This document shows positions 5,204-5,523 of a DNA stretch of 5,523 bases, one piece after another; position 1 is the first letter of the stretch, and each line of letters starts with the position of its first letter. The notes beneath the pieces are model-generated. The model had not been told where the DNA came from. It ran no database searches and saw only the letters and a program-made list of their open reading frames with translations. The stretch comes from Treponema sp. (GTDB taxonomy: Bacteria > Spirochaetota > Spirochaetia > Treponematales > Breznakiellaceae). Where the stretch lies: contig JAIRTS010000097.1 in NCBI GenBank assembly GCA_031254795.1, forward strand, positions 1 to 5,523. The letters run 5' to 3'. The position numbers and the translations under genes were made by a program.

Positions 5204-5441
5204 AGCTGCCCCTATCGGAGCATTTACATCCCTCAGTATAACTCTGCGTCCCGCTCCGGGTTCCAAAAGAAACCGCCGCCAACGCGGCCCCGGCGGCGCC
5301 GGTCAATGCCTGAAGCTCCGCAACCTCCGTTGACGGAACCTTCCACGCTTTCGCCCGCGCCTCCAATGCCGCAAGCCAGTTTTTGGCCATCACAAGCCGC
5401 AATTCCCGCCCGCCGGGGAGCCAGTCGCCTTCGCAGGGCAT
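5109..5441 (-). CDS. 110-residue hypothetical protein, treponeme-type N-terminus with FGE/C-type-lectin-like tail
   Basis: The start is well supported: AAGGAGG (5448-5454) lies six bases from the ATG (5441-5439). Residues about 6-54 (GDWLPGGRELRLVMAKNWLA onward, then VPSTEVAELQALTGAAGAAL) are helical and resemble, from memory, the N-terminus of a hypothetical-protein family common in gut treponemes. That family normally continues much longer. From about residue 55 the sequence changes character, with several Ser, Cys, Asn and Tyr. It ends DRGSFNSSNERRY, then MAAWNGMG, then SLSGFYGARR. Its spacing from GSF to GF (23 residues) is close to that of the 'GGSWNN...IGFR' tail of FGE-sulfatase/C-type-lectin-fold proteins. 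The ORF may be a truncated or chimeric gene. It converges on the aat operon. The family assignments are tentative. Confidence 0.55.
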   Translation of the reverse strand: MPCEGDWLPGGRELRLVMAKNWLAALEARAKAWKVPSTEVAELQALTGAAGAALAAVSFGTRSGTQSYTEGCKCSDRGSFNSSNERRYMAAWNGMGILNKSLSGFYGARR

Positions 5442-5475
5442 ACAACGCCTCCTTTTCAGCTTAATTTGTTACGGA

Positions 5476-5504
5476 AGCATACATATTCTTAACGTTATAA
5501 ACAA
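5476..5504 (-). promoter_or_regulatory. Candidate promoter for the 110-residue gene
   Basis: On the minus strand TTGTTT (5499-5504) and TATGCT (5476-5481) are 17 bases apart. The predicted start near 5469 lies just upstream of the AAGGAGG Shine-Dalgarno. An alternative -10 box, TATAAC (5494-5499), has no good -35 at normal spacing. The region is AT-rich compared with the gene. Confidence 0.35.
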
Positions 5505-5523
5505 TGGAGCGCTCAAGCAAGAC

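Noticed and set aside
5073..5333. 86-codon plus-strand ORF antisense to the 5109-5441 gene
   Set aside because: No Shine-Dalgarno. The minus-strand gene has a strong one and better codon third-position usage.
1..5523. CRISPR arrays, tRNA or rRNA genes
   Set aside because: No regularly spaced repeats, tRNA arms with CCA end context, or conserved rRNA segments were seen on either strand.

Overview
The window has an intact housekeeping core flanked by decayed mobile DNA. Codon use is GC-rich (third positions mostly G/C), while the promoters and left edge are AT-rich. From memory of the families, a host-associated spirochaete, most likely a gut treponeme (termite or ruminant type), fits best. 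This rests on the protein signatures, mainly the divergent Aat-like protein, the class A PBP and a treponeme-style small-protein N-terminus. It is inference, not proof.

Left third (1-1151): a gene on the minus strand starts at 34 and runs off the left edge, with a near-perfect promoter behind it. To its right lies a junk-yard. A TraG/VirD4 coupling-protein remnant has two frame breaks and about 74 foreign bases. It is joined in frame to the first ~20 codons of a TrbB/VirB11-type ATPase, which is itself frameshifted. Next comes the first 27 codons of an IS3-type transposase OrfA. On the opposite strand, abutting it, is the N-terminal part of an adenine-type DNA methyltransferase that stops before its catalytic NPPY motif. 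These are the traces of an old conjugative element, an insertion sequence and a restriction-modification gene.

Centre (1287-3867): an intact bifunctional class A penicillin-binding protein (PBP1A type) with complete glycosyltransferase and transpeptidase motifs. It carries an interdomain segment with an internal repeat. Its promoter sits so close to the ATG that the mRNA should be leaderless or nearly so.

Intergenic 3868-4095: very GC-rich, with hairpins, an interrupted inverted repeat and short direct repeats, and no T-tract terminator.

Right (4111-4985): a divergent member of the leucyl/phenylalanyl-tRNA-protein transferase (Aat) family, driven by an extended -10 promoter that places +1 on the A of the ATG. 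The catalytic Glu and Gln positions known from E. coli Aat appear replaced. A 51-codon ORF overlaps its stop codon (ATGA) and looks translationally coupled; a third, uncertain TTG-start ORF may follow. Converging from the right edge on the minus strand is a small gene (5109-5441) with a strong Shine-Dalgarno. Its N-terminus looks like a treponeme hypothetical-protein family and its C-terminus resembles the tail of FGE-sulfatase/C-type-lectin-fold proteins, the fold used by diversity-generating retroelement targets. No reverse transcriptase is in the window.
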